DNA of 16,429 nt from Gemmatimonadota bacterium (GTDB lineage Bacteria > GCA-2686955). The translations under genes and the position numbers were made by a program. Each line of letters starts with the position of its first letter. Within the stretch, counting starts at the first letter, position 1. Of the stretch, positions 14,482 through 16,429 are shown piece after piece. The notes beneath the pieces were generated by a model. It had not been told where the DNA came from, did not search any database, and saw only the letters and a program-made list of their open reading frames with translations. Location of the stretch: contig JALXCG010000559.1 in assembly GCA_026991065.1 (NCBI GenBank), forward strand, positions 1-16,429. Direction: 5' to 3'.

Positions 14482-16061
14482 AAAAGACCGGGGTGCGACC
14501 GCGCCTCTCGAATCGCCGTGTGATGGGGGATGCCGGCGCATTTCTTGGCGCGAACTGGGTCGGGCAGTTGGTTGCCGTGGTGCGCTCATTCGCCGTGGCA
14601 CGCTTGTTGGCACCTGAGCGTTTTGGGTTGCTGCAACTGGCGCTGCTGGTCTTCGAGTATGGCCGGAGTTCGCACGGTGGGCTGCTTTTCGGCATGACCA
14701 AGGAGGCTTCGCGGGCTGTCGGCGCCGGAGATGAGAAACGGCTGCATCGCGCCAAAGACACCGCTTTTACCGGTAGCTTGCTCCTTGGAGCGCTGGCCTT
14801 GGCAGTCGTGCTCCCGCTCTACAGATGGTGGCGTCCGGAAGCGAGTGGCGAGATGCGCCTGGCGATCGCGGCGGGACTGCTGATCGCGCTGGCCGCACGC
14901 ATCCACACCTTTTACGTAGCGCTGCTGCGGGCGCAGCACAAGGTGCCGGCCGCGAGCATGACAGTGATCGCCTTTCAGATCATCTATGCGCTGCTGGCGA
15001 TCGCCGCCGCGAAGTTCTGGAACGTTGAAGCGGTCTATGTCGCGATGGCGGTTGGCTATGGCGCGGCGGCTGCGCTGGCCTGGCACCTGAGTGCCTGGCG
15101 ATTCCAGTGGGCGCTGCGTTGGAATGAACTGCGGCGACTGTTTCGACGGGGTGTGCCGGTGCTGGGGGTCACCTTCCTGTTCCGGTTGATCTCCAGTGTC
15201 GACAAGATCCTGGTGACCCACTTCTACGGGATCGCGGGGCTTGGGATCTATGCTTTGGCGAAGCGTGCCGGCGGGCTGGCGGCCGGCGCCGCGGAATCGA
15301 TCCGCTGGGTGACGTTGCCGGCATTCCTGGAGGATGCCGGACGGCGCGCCGAGCCACGGGCGCAGCGAGCGCGGATGGTGGCGCTGCTGGAGGGCATGTG
15401 TTTTGTGCTGCCGCCTCTTCTGGCGACCGCCGCTCTGCTCTGCCATCTCCCGCTGCAGTGGTTTCTACCGAAGTACCTGGCCGCCGCCGGGCCCGCCCGG
15501 GTGCTGCTCCTGGGGGCGGGTTTCCTGGCCTTGGCGGGAGTTCCCCGATCTCTCCTGGTGGCGCTGGATCGAGAGCCGTGGTTGATGGCGGTGCAGGGGG
15601 GGGTGGTGGCCGTGATGGTGGCGTCGATGTCCGCGGTCCACGCGGCCGGAGGAGGACTGCTGGGTACTGCGCTGGCATCGGTCACCACCCAGGCGATCTA
15701 CGCCGTCGCAGTGTTGGCATTGGCACTGCGTGCCACGGGGCTGGCCGGTGCGGGACTGGTCCGGACCGTGGCCCGCCTTTTCGCGCCGCAATGCGCAACG
15801 CTGGGGGCGCTCGTGGCGGCTGGCTGGTGGAGTGCCGGCGGTGGAGCACTGGAACTCTTGGGGCGGGCACCATGGCTGTGGCCGTGGCCGCGGGGGCTGA
15901 ATGGGGCGGCGATCGCCATGGTGACGGTTTGGGGGGCGACGCTCGGAACGGCGGCCTGGTTGGGAATGCTCGGTGGAGTGTGGCGACGCCTGCGCCCGGC
16001 AAGTGGCGCCGCCGCGCCGGAACCAGGTGAGGCGGCGAGGGCTGTGGAGGTGGTGTCATGA
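14478..16061 (+). CDS. Oligosaccharide flippase (Wzx/MATE-like polysaccharide export protein)
   Basis: 527 residues from GTG 14478, preceded by GAGG at 14467-14470 and overlapping the upstream stop by four bases. The product begins with a short basic segment (VKKTGVRPRLSNRR) and then many hydrophobic segments, roughly a dozen. Early ones are ANWVGQLVAVVRSFAVARLL and FGLLQLALLVFEYG, consistent with the N-terminal half of Wzx/Polysacc_synt flippases. RFGLLQLA after the first helix and the DKILVTHFYGIAGLGIYALAKR element in mid-protein are characteristic of the family. The protein would flip lipid-linked sugar units across the inner membrane. Its C-terminus is an alanine-rich cytosolic tail. Its stop codon overlaps the next gene's start (ATGA at 16058-16061), so the three genes form a coupled operon. 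Confidence 0.9.
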   Translation: MKKTGVRPRLSNRRVMGDAGAFLGANWVGQLVAVVRSFAVARLLAPERFGLLQLALLVFEYGRSSHGGLLFGMTKEASRAVGAGDEKRLHRAKDTAFTGSLLLGALALAVVLPLYRWWRPEASGEMRLAIAAGLLIALAARIHTFYVALLRAQHKVPAASMTVIAFQIIYALLAIAAAKFWNVEAVYVAMAVGYGAAAALAWHLSAWRFQWALRWNELRRLFRRGVPVLGVTFLFRLISSVDKILVTHFYGIAGLGIYALAKRAGGLAAGAAESIRWVTLPAFLEDAGRRAEPRAQRARMVALLEGMCFVLPPLLATAALLCHLPLQWFLPKYLAAAGPARVLLLGAGFLALAGVPRSLLVALDREPWLMAVQGGVVAVMVASMSAVHAAGGGLLGTALASVTTQAIYAVAVLALALRATGLAGAGLVRTVARLFAPQCATLGALVAAGWWSAGGGALELLGRAPWLWPWPRGLNGAAIAMVTVWGATLGTAAWLGMLGGVWRRLRPASGAAAPEPGEAARAVEVVS

Positions 16062-16429
16062 GCCAGGTCAGTGGACCCAATGTTGTAATCCTGCTCCTGG
16101 ACTGCGTGCGGGCCGATCACTTGGGATGCTACGGGCACGCCGGTGGATTGACGCCCAATATCGATGCGGTTGCGGCGGAGGGAACCACCTTCACCAACGC
16201 AATCTCTTCATCGATATGGACTCTGGAATCGGTCGCGAGCCTCTTCTCCGGACTCTACCCGAGTCAGCATCGAACCTACTATGGACACGCCTGGCTCGAC
16301 CCCGCGTTTCCGACCCTGGCCGGCTGGCTGCAGGATCTCGGTTACGAGACGCGCTCGGCAACGCGCAATCCGTGGATTGCTCCGGAAACTGGATTGACGC
16401 GCGGCTTTGGAACCGTCACCGATCTGCGG
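16058..16429 (+). CDS. Sulfatase-fold (alkaline phosphatase superfamily) enzyme, N-terminal part, cut by window end
   Basis: The first 124 codons are present; the frame is still open at the last base. VILLLDCVRADHLGCYG (10-26) is the metal-binding N-terminal motif of sulfatases, with D15. LTPNIDAVAAEGTTFTNA (31-48) follows as in the family. In the nucleophile region, WTLESVASLFSGLYPSQH (54-71) aligns with CxPSRASLLTGLYPxxH. Thr55 therefore stands where type I sulfatases have the Cys/Ser that becomes formylglycine. A threonine nucleophile is known in phosphoethanolamine transferases and other phosphotransfer members, so this is more likely a phospho-transferase or phosphodiesterase than a sulfatase (inference). 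Its start overlaps the flippase stop. With the nucleotidyltransferase upstream it may help decorate the exported glycan. Confidence 0.85.
   Translation, partial: MSQVSGPNVVILLLDCVRADHLGCYGHAGGLTPNIDAVAAEGTTFTNAISSSIWTLESVASLFSGLYPSQHRTYYGHAWLDPAFPTLAGWLQDLGYETRSATRNPWIAPETGLTRGFGTVTDLR

Noticed and set aside
15398-16030. A 210-codon + strand frame inside the flippase gene, and minus-strand frames at 15169-15688
   Set aside because: Glycine/arginine- or proline-rich low-complexity products typical of shadow frames within a GC-rich membrane-protein gene.
16058-16429. Naming the last gene as a classical sulfatase
   Set aside because: The formylglycine cysteine/serine position is Thr55, so type I sulfatase chemistry is not supported.

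Overview
This is a GC-rich, gene-dense bacterial window with compact operons, Shine-Dalgarno starts, one lipoprotein and surface-glycan genes. That points to a Gram-negative bacterium, perhaps a deltaproteobacterium or one of the less-studied phyla with similar gene content (inference; no rRNA or marker gene settles it). No tRNA, rRNA, CRISPR array, insertion sequence or integrase was seen. Thirteen protein-coding genes are supported, two of them cut by the window edges.

Region 1 (1-4257, + strand) is a co-directional module. It holds the C-terminal end of a membrane protein resembling the TIGR02186 family, an 851-residue phosphotransferase with PEP-synthase-like ATP-grasp and phosphohistidine domains but an unrelated C-terminus, a lone receiver-domain response regulator, and a cytidylate-kinase-like protein with a C-terminal BON domain. 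It looks like a signalling or phosphotransfer unit of unknown substrate and is the best candidate here for an undescribed system.

Region 2 (4362-10107, + strand) is a run of housekeeping-like genes. They are a fused radical SAM (TIGR03960)/DUF2344 protein, a cysteine-synthase-fold protein that has lost the PLP-binding lysine, an M48 metalloprotease lipoprotein, and a small sulfotransferase-fold protein. The last meets the convergent saccharopine-dehydrogenase-family gene (10104-11447, - strand) with stop codons overlapping.

Region 3 (11448-12230) is the only long stretch without a confident gene. It contains palindromes, a coding-like frame of about 33 codons with no visible start, a strong + strand intrinsic terminator at 11940-11974, and a candidate promoter for the next gene.

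Region 4 (12231-16429, + strand) holds a secreted beta-propeller-like protein, a structured leader, and a tightly overlapping operon. The operon encodes a LicC-like nucleotidyltransferase, a Wzx-like flippase and the start of a sulfatase-fold enzyme with threonine in the nucleophile position. Together these suggest export and decoration of a cell-surface polysaccharide.
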